The notes: a model not told the origin generated them from the letters alone. A stretch of DNA of 64,000 nt from Bog-257 sp963805985 (GCA_963805985.1 CAWDWG010000009.1:124001-188000), one strand, 5' to 3'. Positions 15,501-24,582 are shown, numbered from the stretch's first letter. Numbers and translations: made by a program.

Positions 15501-17054
15501 TTACGCGCCCGCTTTCGCCAATGCCGGTTGCGCCGCCTGATGCTCGCTCACAAACCGGTCCTTATATTCCTTGATCACCTTCGTCATCTGCGCGCGCAGA
15601 TCGTCGTCCAGCGTCTTCTTGTCTTCGATCCCCTTATAAACTCCAGGATTTGCACTCTCGACGTACGAATACAATCCCTTCTCAAACTCGCGCAGTTGGC
15701 TCACTTCCATGTCGTCCAGCAGTCCCTGCGTGCCGGCATAAATAATGAGAATCTGTTTAGAGAAGGGAAGCGGCGCGTACTGGCCCTGCTTCAGGATCTC
15801 CGTCAGCCGCTGGCCGCGCGACAGTTGGGACTGCGTGGCCTTATCCAGATCGCTGCCGAACTGCGAGAATGCCGCCAGCTCGCGATACTGTGCCAGATCC
15901 AGTCGCAACGTTCCCGCAACCTGCCGCATGGCTTTGATCTGCGCGCTGCCGCCGACGCGGCTCACCGACAATCCTACGTTCACCGCCGGACGCACGCCGG
16001 AGTTGAACAGATCGGTCTCCAGATAAATCTGGCCATCGGTAATCGAGATGACGTTGGTCGGAATGTACGCCGAAACGTCGCCCGCCTGGGTTTCGATGAT
16101 GGGCAGCGCCGTCAGCGAGCCGGCGCCGAGTTCATTGCTCAGCTTCGATGCGCGCTCCAACAGGCGCGAGTGAAGATAGAACACGTCGCCCGGATACGCC
16201 TCGCGTCCCGGCGGACGCCGCAGCAGCAGCGAGATCTCGCGATACGCGACCGCGTGCTTGGAAAGATCGTCGTAGATGCACAGCGCGTGCCGCTTGTTAT
16301 CGCGGAAGTATTCGCCCATGGCGCACGCGGCGTAGGGTGCGATGTACTGCATCGGTGCGGGATCGGATGCCGACGCCGACACGACGATGGTGTACTCCAT
16401 CGCGCCGTAATCTTCCAGCGTCTTCACCACCTGCGCCACCGACGAGCGCTTCTGCCCGATCGCGCAGTAAATACAAATCAGGTCGCGGCCCTTGCTGTTG
16501 ATGATGGTGTCCAGCGCAACGGCGGTCTTGCCGGTCTGCCGGTCGCCGATGATCAGCTCGCGCTGACCGCGGCCGATGGGAATCATCGAGTCGATGGCCT
16601 TCAGTCCGGTCGCCATCGGCTCTTTCACCGGCTGGCGATCGATGACGCCGGGCGCCAGTCGCTCCATATTGATGCGCTGATCAGTGCTGATCGGACCCTT
16701 GTCATCGATCGGGTCGCCGAGCGCGTTCACCACGCGGCCGATCATGGCATCGCCGACGGGCACGCTCATGATGCGGCCGGTACGCTTGACCTCGTCGCCC
16801 TCTTCGATCTCGGTGTACTCGCCCATGAGCACGACGCCGACCTGGTCTTCTTCCAGGTTCATAGCAAGGCCTGAGACGTTGTGCGGGAACGACAGCAGTT
16901 CGCCGGCCATGACCTTGTCGAGGCCGTAGACGCGCGCGATGCCGTCGCCGATGGACATGACCGTGCCGACTTCGTCGACCGCGATCTTCGTTTCGTAGTT
17001 GTCGATCTGCTCGCGTATGAGCTTGGTGATCTCGTCTGCTTTGATCTGCGCCAT
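15501..17054 (-). CDS. atpA: ATP synthase F1 subunit alpha
   Basis: Regulatory nucleotide-binding subunit, about 517 residues from ATG 17054 (MAQIKADEITKLI). Walker A GDRQTGKTAVALDTII; IYCAIGQKRSSVAQVV and the Arg-finger region VGLSVSRVGGSAQ are present. A GTG six codons upstream (17072) lies inside a dispersed palindrome; neither start has an obvious ribosome site, probably because the palindrome now occupies the leader. Confidence 0.96.
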   Translation of the reverse strand: MAQIKADEITKLIREQIDNYETKIAVDEVGTVMSIGDGIARVYGLDKVMAGELLSFPHNVSGLAMNLEEDQVGVVLMGEYTEIEEGDEVKRTGRIMSVPVGDAMIGRVVNALGDPIDDKGPISTDQRINMERLAPGVIDRQPVKEPMATGLKAIDSMIPIGRGQRELIIGDRQTGKTAVALDTIINSKGRDLICIYCAIGQKRSSVAQVVKTLEDYGAMEYTIVVSASASDPAPMQYIAPYAACAMGEYFRDNKRHALCIYDDLSKHAVAYREISLLLRRPPGREAYPGDVFYLHSRLLERASKLSNELGAGSLTALPIIETQAGDVSAYIPTNVISITDGQIYLETDLFNSGVRPAVNVGLSVSRVGGSAQIKAMRQVAGTLRLDLAQYRELAAFSQFGSDLDKATQSQLSRGQRLTEILKQGQYAPLPFSKQILIIYAGTQGLLDDMEVSQLREFEKGLYSYVESANPGVYKGIEDKKTLDDDLRAQMTKVIKEYKDRFVSEHQAAQPALAKAGA

Positions 17055-17193
17055 AATTTTTTGAAGGGGCACGCCTTTAGCCGCGCCGTCTTTGCACCTT
17101 CTATATTTTTGTCATCCTGAGCGGAGTGTCCGCTCTGCTTTTCGACCCGCGTCTTTTGCGGGTCGGCGGACGCGCAGTCGAAGGACCTGCTGT
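17055..17193. repeat. repeat-filled spacer between atpH and atpA
   Basis: Holds GGCACGCCTTTAGCCGCGCC near 17068, then a TGTCATCCTGAGCGGAG ... GTCGAAGGACCTGCTG element spanning about 17108-17192 with a hairpin CGACCCGCGTCTTTTGCGGGTCG inside. This is the common acidobacterial CATCCTGAGCG dispersed repeat. Confidence 0.7.
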
Positions 17194-17733
17194 TTATCCC
17201 GCGCTCAGATCCACCCGCATCTTCTCCAACTGCCCGCGCACCGAGCCGTCATAAATCGTGCTGCCGGCGCGCACAACCACACCGCCGAGAAGCTCCGCAT
17301 CGGTGACATACCGCGCGCGCACTTTCTTGCCGGTCATGTTCTCCACGCGTGTTTCCACCGCGCGCTTCTCACCCGGCGACAAGGGCCGCGCGCTCGAAAC
17401 TTCCACTTCCGTAAACCCCAGCTCTTTGTCGAGCTCCACTTCAAACTGCCGCGCGATGTCCTTCAACATCCCGATACGCCGGTGATCGATCACCACCGCC
17501 ATAAAGTTTCGAATCGGCTTCAGCGCATTGATCTGTGCTGCGATGCCGTCCAGCACGGCGCGCTTCTGCTCCGGCAGTATTGCGGGCGATTCCCACACGC
17601 GCCGCAGATCGTCGTTCTCTTCCACCGCATCGACAATCGCTTGCAACTGCTGCCGCGCAATGTCGGTATCGGCCTTCTGCTCGAGGAGCACCTCGACCAA
17701 CGCCCGGGCGTAACGGCTGGCAACAGCGGCCAT
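17194..17733 (-). CDS. atpH: ATP synthase F1 subunit delta
   Basis: 179 residues, the expected size for delta/OSCP. N-terminal helical domain (AAVASRYARALVEVLLEQ) and C-terminal sheet region (RARYVTDAELLGGVVVRAGSTIYDGSVRGQLEKMR) are both characteristic. It links the peripheral stalk to F1. Two bases separate its start from the atpF stop. Confidence 0.95.
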   Translation of the reverse strand: MAAVASRYARALVEVLLEQKADTDIARQQLQAIVDAVEENDDLRRVWESPAILPEQKRAVLDGIAAQINALKPIRNFMAVVIDHRRIGMLKDIARQFEVELDKELGFTEVEVSSARPLSPGEKRAVETRVENMTGKKVRARYVTDAELLGGVVVRAGSTIYDGSVRGQLEKMRVDLSAG

Positions 17734-17735
17734 AG

Positions 17736-18461
17736 CTACTTACCGTCCTTTCCGAGCCGGTCGACAAATTCGTGCACCAGCGCCTGGTCGGTCTTGTCGT
17801 CCACCTGAATCTCGCGCGCCGCCAGATCCACCGCCAGCGACGCCGCATAGCCCTTCAGCTCGCGACGCGCGTTGCGCGCAATCGCCGCAATCTCGGTCTG
17901 CGCGGCCGCAATCACCTTCTGCTTGTCTTCCTCGGCAGCCTGCCTGATGCGCTGCTCCTCGGCCGCAACGTCGCGCTCTGCCGCCGCACGGATCTCGGCA
18001 ACTTCGCTGTCCAGCTTCTTCAGCCGCGACTCGATATCGCTGAGCCTGTGCGAGGCGTCGGCGCTCGCCGCCTCCGCATCCTTAATACCTTTCTGTATCG
18101 CAGCTGTGCGTTCGCGGAAGGCCTGCGGCAGTTTCGATTTCAGCAGAAAGTAGAAGATGAGGAAGACGCCAAGGAAATTCAGAAATATGGAGATCAGAAA
18201 AGAAACATCCGGACCGAGTCCTAGCTTCTTGCCCCACTTGTCGGCGGTGTGGGCCGCTTGCTCAGTGGTGTGCGCCAGAATTTCGCCGACACCAGTATTG
18301 CCATCGCCGGCAGAGCTTTGTTCGGCCGCAGCATTGCGCTGTTCGGCGTTCTGTTTTGCCTGATCTTGAGACGTTGAGTCCTGCGCAGCAACAAGGTTGC
18401 CAAGCACCAGGCAAGCTGCAAACAGGATCGCGGCCCATCGGCCCATAAATCGACGCCTCAT
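17736..18461 (-). CDS. atpF: ATP synthase F0 subunit b
   Basis: 241 residues, longer than the usual ~160. An N-terminal signal-like segment (WAAILFAACLVLGNLVAAQ) and a Gln/Ala-rich linker precede the membrane anchor FLISIFLNFLGVFLIFYFLL, then a long coiled coil (SHRLSDIESRLKKLDSEVAEIRA) and a delta-contacting C-terminus. The extra leader is seen in other Acidobacteria-like b subunits (from memory). It overlaps the adjacent b' gene by four bases. Confidence 0.9.
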   Translation of the reverse strand: MRRRFMGRWAAILFAACLVLGNLVAAQDSTSQDQAKQNAEQRNAAAEQSSAGDGNTGVGEILAHTTEQAAHTADKWGKKLGLGPDVSFLISIFLNFLGVFLIFYFLLKSKLPQAFRERTAAIQKGIKDAEAASADASHRLSDIESRLKKLDSEVAEIRAAAERDVAAEEQRIRQAAEEDKQKVIAAAQTEIAAIARNARRELKGYAASLAVDLAAREIQVDDKTDQALVHEFVDRLGKDGK

Positions 18462-18931
18462 GCCGGGCCGCCTATCGCCGGCGAAGACCCGGTGGGCTTG
18501 AGAATGGTGCGAATAATGTCCGACGCCAGTTGCTGAGTTTCCGCCTGTAAACCGGCGCGCGCCGCAGCCATGTCCTGCTCGATCGCCGCCTTCGCCTGCC
18601 GAATTTCTTCCTGAGCGGCCTGACGCACCTCCGCGAGGGCCTGCGTGCGCAACTGCTGCGCCTGTTGCCGTCGCGCTTCCTGCGCCTTAAACACCGCCGT
18701 CTTGGCGTCGCGCAGCTTCTGCTCGTACTCCTGGGTGCGCGACTCCGCCGACGCCACGTCTGCCCGCGCTTTCGCCACCGCCCCTTCGGTTCGCTCGCGG
18801 CGCTGCTCCAGCACCCGCTCCAGCGGCTTACGCACCAGCAGCTGATAGATCGCATAGATCGACAGCAACATCACCACTGTCGGGATGGAGTCGAGCAGTA
18901 ATTGGCCCGCTTGTTGGAGAGTTGTGTCCAT
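18458..18931 (-). CDS. ATP synthase F0 subunit b' (second b-type subunit)
   Basis: 157 residues: single membrane anchor (DSIPTVVMLLSIYAIYQLLV) followed by a continuous Ala/Arg/Gln/Glu coiled coil. Shorter and different in sequence from the b gene it overlaps, so the peripheral stalk is probably a b/b' heterodimer. It is the first cistron of the cluster; atpB (a) and atpE (c) are not beside it. Confidence 0.88.
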   Translation of the reverse strand: MDTTLQQAGQLLLDSIPTVVMLLSIYAIYQLLVRKPLERVLEQRRERTEGAVAKARADVASAESRTQEYEQKLRDAKTAVFKAQEARRQQAQQLRTQALAEVRQAAQEEIRQAKAAIEQDMAAARAGLQAETQQLASDIIRTILKPTGSSPAIGGPA

Positions 18932-19077
18932 TCTTTGTTGTTTGAGTGCCTACTGCTGAAGATGCACTGGGGGCGCAGAGATATAACTGGAACTATTGAA
19001 ACTAACAGAGACGAAAGGACGATGTCAACGAACGACAATGCACGGTAGTGGGTCGGTTTCAGATCGCGCATCGATCC

Positions 19078-19224
19078 GGGTGGAGCACGCCTTCAAGCGT
19101 GCAGTTGAGATTCGATGTAAGGTCTCGGCTTCAGCCGCTGAGGTAAGGGATTGGTTACCTCAGGCGCTAAAGCACGAGTCAGAATTGGGGCTGCAGCCTG
19201 CACGCCTGAAGGCGTGCTCCACCC
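19078..19224. repeat. composite inverted-repeat element (GTGGAGCACGCC family)
   Basis: About 147 bp with outer inverted ends GGGTGGAGCACGCCTTCAAG and GCCTGAAGGCGTGCTCCACCC enclosing smaller palindromes (GGCTTCAGCCGCTGAGGTAA ... TTACCTCAGGCGC). It occupies the gap between modC and the atp cluster. A second element of the same design lies at 30609-30747. Confidence 0.75.
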
Positions 19225-19227
19225 TCA

Positions 19228-20328
19228 CTAATTTTGCATCACCTGGCACGAATACGTCTTCACCACGATCCACACCGTCCCGCCGACTTCCAGTTGCAAC
19301 GCATTTCTTGCCGCAGGCGTGAGATGTGCCTCGAACTCCGCGCCGCAATTCACTCGGGCGATCACCATCACATCCCGCTGCTCCAATGCCGTGATCTTTC
19401 CCGCGAAAACATTTCTCGCGCTCAATCCCTGCGGTGCGCTCGAAGCCAATAAAATATCGCCCGCACGAATTCCCACTCGCACCGTCCGCGCGCGATCAAT
19501 CCGCGACAGCGGGACTTCAAGGTCGACTGCCGATCCCGCAACCCGGCACGTCATTGTCCCTTGCTCGGGATGATCGGCGACGAATGCGCAATCGAAGATG
19601 TTCTCGAATCCCGCCAGCTGCGCCACCGTCTCCGATTGCGGCCGCCGCAAAACTTCATACGGAGATCCCTGCGCCACAATCCGCCCGGCATCCAGCGCAA
19701 TCACATTCTCGCCCAGCGCAAACACCTCCTCGCGCTGATGCGTGACATAGAGAATCGGAATCTGCTGCTCGCGATTCCACGCGCGCAGGTCGTCGAGGAT
19801 CTGCGCCTTCGTTACCGCATCCAGCGCCGTCAGCGGCTCATCGAGTAGCAAGACGCGAGGCCGCGTCACCAAGGTGCGCGCCAGCGCCGCACGTTGCCGC
19901 TCGCCGCCGGAAATCATTCCCGGCCGCCGTCCAGCCAGCGCCGCGATGCAGAACGCCTCCAATTCACGCGAGCAACGCGCTTCGCGCTCCGTTCTCTCCA
20001 GCCCACCCAGTCCGTACTGCACATTCTGTGCGACCGTCATGTGCGGAAACAGGGCCAGGGTTTGCAGAAGATATCCCACCTCTCGCCGATTCGGCGGAAC
20101 ATCCAAGCGCGCCGAAGAATCGAACAGCGAATCCTCTCCCACCGTAACCCGGCCCGACTCCGGCGTCTGCAACCCGGCAATGCAATCCAGCACCGTAGTC
20201 TTTCCCGCGCCCGACGCCCCAAACAGAATCGTGAATCCCGCCGCGGCAGAGAACTCCACATCCAGCGCAAACGAAGACCCTCGCTCGCCGCCAAAGCTCT
20301 TACAGATGCGGACGCTGAGCTGGCTCAT
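19228..20328 (-). CDS. modC: molybdate ABC transporter ATP-binding protein
   Basis: 366 residues. Walker A GASGAGKTTVLD, Q loop LLQTLALFPHMTV, signature ISGGERQRAALAR (Ile instead of the common Leu), Walker B VLLLDEPLTALD, His loop ILYVTHQ. The C-terminal third is a TOBE (molybdate-binding) domain with RTVRVGIRAGDILLA. The start at 20328 overlaps the modB stop as ATGA, typical of coupled translation; an ATG two codons upstream is also possible. It completes modA-modB-modC. Confidence 0.92.
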   Translation of the reverse strand: MSQLSVRICKSFGGERGSSFALDVEFSAAAGFTILFGASGAGKTTVLDCIAGLQTPESGRVTVGEDSLFDSSARLDVPPNRREVGYLLQTLALFPHMTVAQNVQYGLGGLERTEREARCSRELEAFCIAALAGRRPGMISGGERQRAALARTLVTRPRVLLLDEPLTALDAVTKAQILDDLRAWNREQQIPILYVTHQREEVFALGENVIALDAGRIVAQGSPYEVLRRPQSETVAQLAGFENIFDCAFVADHPEQGTMTCRVAGSAVDLEVPLSRIDRARTVRVGIRAGDILLASSAPQGLSARNVFAGKITALEQRDVMVIARVNCGAEFEAHLTPAARNALQLEVGGTVWIVVKTYSCQVMQN

Positions 20329-21002
20329 TTCCATCCCCACACGTTCCACACTCCGCGCCGGCGCAGTCCATACAGCGCGGCCAGCAGCGCGAAGCACAGC
20401 ACCAGCAGCAGCAGCGCCGTCCGATTCGCTGCCGCGTAGTCGAGCGCCTCGACCTGATCGAAGATGAGAATGGAGATCGTTCGCGTGGCGCCAGGAATGT
20501 TGCCGCCGATCATCAGCACCACACCAAACTCGCCCAGCGTGTGCGCGAAGCTCAGCACGAATCCCGTGAGTACACCCGGCAATCCCAGCGGCAGCACGAT
20601 GCGGCGAAACGTGCGCCAGCGCGAAGCGCCCAGCAGGGAAGAGGCGTCGAGCAGTTTGCGGTCGATGGCAGCAAATGATGTCGCCATCGGCTGTACCGCA
20701 AACGGCAGACTATATAAGACGGAGCCGACCACCAGGCCCGAAAACGTAAACGCCAGGGGATGTCCCACCACTGACTGATACCATCGGCCCACCGGGCTGA
20801 GCGGCCCGATCGCGACCAGAACGTAGAAGCCCAGCACCGTCGGCGGCAGCACGATCGGCAGTGCGACGATCGCCTCGACGAAAAACTTCCAGCGCTTTTG
20901 CGAATACGCCAGCCAGTAAGCGAGGGGAATGCCAACGATGAGCAGGATTCCAGACACGGTCAGCGCCAGTCGCAACGTCAGCGTGAGTGCCTGCAGGATC
21001 AT
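20325..21002 (-). CDS. modB: molybdate ABC transporter permease
   Basis: 225 residues, about five membrane helices (LTLRLALTVSGILLIVGIPLAYWLA at the start). The ABC contact motif is ASSLLGASRWRTFRRIVLPLGLPGVLTG. VLMIGGNIPGATRTISILIFDQVEALDY is the ModB-type ending. It overlaps modA and modC by four bases each. Confidence 0.93.
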   Translation of the reverse strand: MILQALTLTLRLALTVSGILLIVGIPLAYWLAYSQKRWKFFVEAIVALPIVLPPTVLGFYVLVAIGPLSPVGRWYQSVVGHPLAFTFSGLVVGSVLYSLPFAVQPMATSFAAIDRKLLDASSLLGASRWRTFRRIVLPLGLPGVLTGFVLSFAHTLGEFGVVLMIGGNIPGATRTISILIFDQVEALDYAAANRTALLLLVLCFALLAALYGLRRRGVWNVWGWK

Positions 21003-21763
21003 TTGCCGTTGGGGACGTGGAAGCCGTACTGCTCCAGTGCGGCCTTGCCCTCTGGCGAACTAATGTAATCGAGAAACGCCTGCGCCGCTTGCTTGTTCTT
21101 CGACGTCGTCAGGATGCCGACACCCTGCTGGATCTCGGGATAGGCATCTTGCGGGACTTCCCAGTACTTGCCGTCGTTCTTCATCGCCGGAGACACCGCC
21201 AGAGACAACGCGATCAGCCCCGCCTGCGCATTGCCCGATTGCACGAACTGCGCCGCCTGGCTGATGTTCTCGCCCAGCACCAGCTTGTCCGGGACCAGAC
21301 CCTTGATCTGGAAGAATTCGAGTGCCGCCATCGCCGCGCGGCCGTAGGGAGCGTGCTCAGGATTGGCGATGGCAATCTTCTTTACCGAGGGATCGATGAG
21401 CACGTCCATCTTCAGCTTCTGCGGATCCAGCTTGGAGTTGTTCGGCACCCACAGCACCAAGTGTCCGATCGCATAGGTCCGCACGGAAGCGTTGTCAATC
21501 TTTCCGGTCGCGGCGAGTTTCTTGACGTAATCCAGATCGGCGGAGAAGAACACGTCGTAGGGCGCGCCATTCGAAATCTGTGAATAGAAATTTCCGGAGG
21601 CGCCAAACGACAATGCAACCTTGTTGCCCGTCTTCTGCTGGTAGCGCGACGCCAGGTCCTTCATGGCGTAGTTGAGATCGGCTGCGGCTGCGACGTTGAT
21701 TTCCTGGGCAAGCAGTGGCGAAAGAAGGCTAAGAAACAGGATGACAAGAAGGGTCTTTTTCAT
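20999..21763 (-). CDS. modA: molybdate-binding periplasmic protein
   Basis: 254 residues with signal peptide MKKTLLVILFLSLLSPLLAQ. Mature protein starts EINVAAAADLNYAMKDLASRY, with SFGASGNFYSQI and NGAPYDVFFSADLDYVKKL, the ModA anion-binding loops. It delivers molybdate (or tungstate) to ModBC. ATG 21763 is used since it starts the signal peptide. An inverted repeat (ATCGA-N9-TCGAT, 21836-21854) lies upstream and could be part of the promoter or an operator. Confidence 0.93.
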   Translation of the reverse strand: MKKTLLVILFLSLLSPLLAQEINVAAAADLNYAMKDLASRYQQKTGNKVALSFGASGNFYSQISNGAPYDVFFSADLDYVKKLAATGKIDNASVRTYAIGHLVLWVPNNSKLDPQKLKMDVLIDPSVKKIAIANPEHAPYGRAAMAALEFFQIKGLVPDKLVLGENISQAAQFVQSGNAQAGLIALSLAVSPAMKNDGKYWEVPQDAYPEIQQGVGILTTSKNKQAAQAFLDYISSPEGKAALEQYGFHVPNGK

Positions 21764-21835
21764 CTTCGGTGGCGCGATTGCTCTGGGCTGAGCTGAGCTA
21801 CTACTGATCTCGATTCCCAATCAGCTTACACTAAA

Positions 21836-21854
21836 ATCGAGAAATATCATCGAT
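21836..21854. promoter_or_regulatory. inverted repeat upstream of modA
   Basis: ATCGA-GAAATATCA-TCGAT, 73 bases upstream of the modA ATG. The AT-rich centre and position suit an operator, but it does not closely match the E. coli ModE site, and no regulator gene is adjacent. Confidence 0.3.
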
Positions 21855-21973
21855 TCTAGACGGATAGGCAGTGGGCCAGTCTGATTTGAGCATTGAGGAA
21901 ATGTGCGGCTTGCTGCCACAGGCCGAATCTGCTGCTAGGCGGATTGACAAAGAGATTATCCTAAATCCTTGAA

Positions 21974-22183
21974 ATGAACCCCACTGGCGACATTCGGTTC
22001 ATCGTCATGGCCGTGCTGTTCGGTTGTTGCGGAGCGTTCACTTTTCTCCGGCCCGATCTGGCCAAGACTTCCAATTACGATCACCCGCTGAATCACTCGC
22101 CGCTGTGGCTTATTCGCCTGCTCGGAGTCGGCTTGATTGCGGCGGCGTGGCTTTTTGTGCGCCAGTACATGCACTCTCGATAG
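21974..22183 (+). CDS. small two-helix membrane protein
   Basis: 69 residues with two hydrophobic helices (RFIVMAVLFGCCGAFTFL and WLIRLLGVGLIAAAWLFV) joined by a polar loop. No family recognised. It stands between the divergent modA promoter and the RsbW-like gene. Codon use fits coding and a start ATG is present, but the ribosome site is weak. Confidence 0.45.
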   Translation: MNPTGDIRFIVMAVLFGCCGAFTFLRPDLAKTSNYDHPLNHSPLWLIRLLGVGLIAAAWLFVRQYMHSR

Positions 22184-22361
22184 CCTGTGGGAATCAGACT
22201 GACCCACTACCAGCGGACACTATGAAGCCTCATTCGCCGGAAAAACCAGAACTGTCTGGCACGAAATGGGGTGCGCTCGCCCCGCTTTGCGCTTTCCCGC
22301 TTGACCCGCCCGTGCTTTTCTGTAACAGTATGCCCGGAAGATCTCGTGTGGGGAAGCCGTT

Positions 22362-22805
22362 GTGGAATCCAGCTGTCCTACAGTGGAGTTCGACCGCTCC
22401 AAACTGATGATACGCATTGAGGTCACGCTCAACGCCGATCCCACGGCTATTAGTCCCGTGGTGGAAGGCATTATGGAGATGGCGCGCGGCCTGGAATGCG
22501 CTGCCGGCAAGGAATTTGAGATCGAGACGGCGCTGCGCGAGGCCCTGGCCAACGCCATCGTTCACGGCTGCAAGGGCGATCCCAACAAGAAAGTGCAATG
22601 CTGCGTAGGCTGCGACGATGAGCGCGGCATGCTGATTGTGGTGCGCGACCCCGGCTCCGGCTTCGACCCCTTTGCCATTCCCAACCCCTGCAACGGCGAG
22701 AATGTTTACTCCAATCACGGACGGGGAATCTACCTGATCAACCAGCTGATGGACGAGGTGAAGTTCGAGCGGAACGGCACCGAAATCCACATGCGGAAAT
22801 ATTAA
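22362..22805 (+). CDS. RsbW-like anti-sigma factor / serine kinase
   Basis: 147-residue GHKL ATPase of the RsbW/SpoIIAB type. N box EALANAIVHGCKG; G1 box VRDPGSGFDP; G2-like NHGRGIYLINQLMDEV; C-terminus EIHMRKY. Such kinases bind sigma factors or phosphorylate STAS anti-anti-sigma factors; no partner is adjacent. GTG 22362 has GGGGAAG about six bases upstream; ATG 22407 is an alternative. The cysteine-rich middle (VQCCVGCDDE) is notable. Confidence 0.85.
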   Translation: MESSCPTVEFDRSKLMIRIEVTLNADPTAISPVVEGIMEMARGLECAAGKEFEIETALREALANAIVHGCKGDPNKKVQCCVGCDDERGMLIVVRDPGSGFDPFAIPNPCNGENVYSNHGRGIYLINQLMDEVKFERNGTEIHMRKY

Positions 22806-22871
22806 AAGGTAGTGCCCGCGTTCAGCGCAGCATTCCCCGCGCTCATCGCTGGATCTTCCGCATTTCGCTTC

Positions 22872-23009
22872 GTATCAGGGCACGACTTCAGTCGTGCCGA
22901 GAAGGCGCAAAAGGAACTTGGGCTTTAGCCCCTGCATAGTGCATCGCAGGGGCTAAAGCCCACAATTTTTCACCGGGGTTGCGGCACGACTGAAGTCGTG
23001 CCCTGATAC
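22872..23009. repeat. nested palindrome element
   Basis: Outer inverted ends GTATCAGGGCACGACTTCAG and its complement ending CGTGCCCTGATAC enclose an inner inverted pair GGGCTTTAGCCCCTGC / GCAGGGGCTAAAGCCC. Each outer arm is itself a palindrome (GGCACGACTTCAGTCGTGCC). It lies between the convergent RsbW-like and hydrolase genes. Confidence 0.75.
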
Positions 23010-23086
23010 GAAACTATTGGATAACAGCCGGGATAATACCCGGTCCATCGTGAACGGCAAGGCTAACGAACCAACGTGAAGCCGGA

Positions 23087-24205
23087 TTATCCCGCAAATG
23101 CCTTCGCCAGGAATCGCGAGATGTGCCACGCGTCCATGTATTTGTACGGCGTCTCGCCAAGCGAATAATGTCCGCAGGGCAGCGCCTTGATCGTGGTATC
23201 CAACCCGCGCCGCAGAAACTCGCCCGCCGTCTCCGCCGAAAACTCCGGCAGAAACGTCAGATCGTACAGCCCATAGATCATCAGCGACTTCTTCGGCCAG
23301 CGCTTGAACTTGTCGAAGTAAACGATCGGGCTGATGCAGAGCCACATGCGCCGCAGCTCCTCCTGCGTCAGCACGGCTTCCACGCCTTCGCGGATGTGCC
23401 GCGTCGACTGGCCGGTCCACGCCACATCGCCAAACGACGTCGAAGCGTGATTGAAAACGTTCACCCGAATCCGCGGATCGTGCGCGCTGGCGAGAAATGC
23501 ATAGCACGATCCCAGGCTCGTCCCGACAATCCCCAGCCGCGAATACCCGCGCTGCTCCAGCCAATCCATGCAGGAGCGAATGTCGGCGATGCCTTGCCGC
23601 GTCGCGTCGATCGTCCGCCCGATATTGGCGGAGACTGCGTAGTCCGCGCGCGTCAGTCCCGCCGGCCGCCGAATATCGTGATACGGCATGCTCAGCCGCA
23701 GTGCCGCGATTCCAAGCATGTTGAAGACGCGGCAGAGCGCGTTCTGGCTGACCCCGTCGGCGTTCCACTGCGGCAGCAGCACCACGGCGCGATGTCCCCG
23801 CGCCGGAAACCAGCGCGCGTTGACGCAATTGTTCTCCGGATACGGCGATTCCACCGCCGAGGTGAAGCGCAAAAACTTACCCAACTCGTCTTTTAGCTTG
23901 GTCTTGGGAGGCTCGCTGCCGGTATGGAAGAGTTCGACCTTGCGATGCTCGATGCGAAAATCCGACGGCGTCTCGTACGCGAAGAACTCGTCGCTGTTGT
24001 GGACCAGCTGATCATTCACCGCCGCCATGTATTCGACCATGGCTTGGCGATCGCCCTGGTCAGACGGTGGAGTGAGCTGTGCGATTCCGGGCCAGCGCGC
24101 CGTCCACTCCAAACCCCATTCGAACGGCCGCACGATGCGATTGTTGTCGCGCGAGGTCAGGCGCGACTCCCAGTTGTAGATCCAGCGGCGGTAGCGTTGT
24201 CGCAT
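23087..24205 (-). CDS. ABHD18-like alpha/beta hydrolase
   Basis: 372 residues, cytosolic. RAVVLLPQWNAD begins the hydrolase core; the nucleophile elbow is IVGTSLGSCYAFL (GxSxG), the acid lies in MIYGLYDLTFLPEF and the His in CGHYSLGETPYKYMDAWHI. The arrangement matches the ABHD18/DUF2048-like group rather than typical esterases. Substrate unknown. The first 100 residues are an N-terminal extension with several Trp/Arg residues. Confidence 0.75.
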   Translation of the reverse strand: MRQRYRRWIYNWESRLTSRDNNRIVRPFEWGLEWTARWPGIAQLTPPSDQGDRQAMVEYMAAVNDQLVHNSDEFFAYETPSDFRIEHRKVELFHTGSEPPKTKLKDELGKFLRFTSAVESPYPENNCVNARWFPARGHRAVVLLPQWNADGVSQNALCRVFNMLGIAALRLSMPYHDIRRPAGLTRADYAVSANIGRTIDATRQGIADIRSCMDWLEQRGYSRLGIVGTSLGSCYAFLASAHDPRIRVNVFNHASTSFGDVAWTGQSTRHIREGVEAVLTQEELRRMWLCISPIVYFDKFKRWPKKSLMIYGLYDLTFLPEFSAETAGEFLRRGLDTTIKALPCGHYSLGETPYKYMDAWHISRFLAKAFAG

Positions 24206-24402
24206 CTCTCTCGATGCTATCCCAGCAACGCCTCGAACATCGACTAAACGCCAATCAACATAGGCATTTGCGCGTTGAATGGCCGATTGTGTTCGTTGAA
24301 TGGGATTGCCGGTTCGCTCCGGCGCAGCCTACCCCAGAGGTTGTAGCGCCCTCCTACCGTCAGGGGATGTTTGCGATTCTGCTTTGAACTACTCTGACCT
24401 GC

Positions 24403-24582
24403 ATGCAACTCATACAGATTGGCGAAGTCAGACAGAAGACAGTACTGGACATGATCCAGGAGATGGCAGCCCGTCAGGCCGCCGAGATCGAACAGCTCAA
24501 AGCCAGTGCCCTGAGCCGTTCCGCAACCCGCCGTTCGCTTCGCGTGCGGCCGCGCTGCAGCTCGGTCACCTCGTCGCGCTAA
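24403..24582 (+). CDS. possible 59-residue ORF
   Basis: Starts MQLIQIGEVRQKTVLDMIQE, continues with a helical AARQAAEIEQLKASALSR stretch, then becomes Arg/Ser-rich (RRSLRVRPRCSSVTSSR). It overlaps the end of the convergent AsmA-like gene by four bases. The N-terminal half looks protein-like, the C-terminal half does not, so it may be a frameshifted or decayed gene. Confidence 0.25.
   Translation: MQLIQIGEVRQKTVLDMIQEMAARQAAEIEQLKASALSRSATRRSLRVRPRCSSVTSSR

Noticed and set aside
15297..16874. 525-residue plus-strand open frame opposite atpA/atpG
   Set aside because: Antisense shadow produced by high-GC codon bias; no motif and it runs across two genes and a repeat spacer.
21836..21854. Molybdenum-cofactor riboswitch or ModE box upstream of modA
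   Set aside because: The region is too short and lacks the conserved Moco-motif helices, and the inverted repeat does not match the ModE consensus; kept only as a low-confidence operator candidate.
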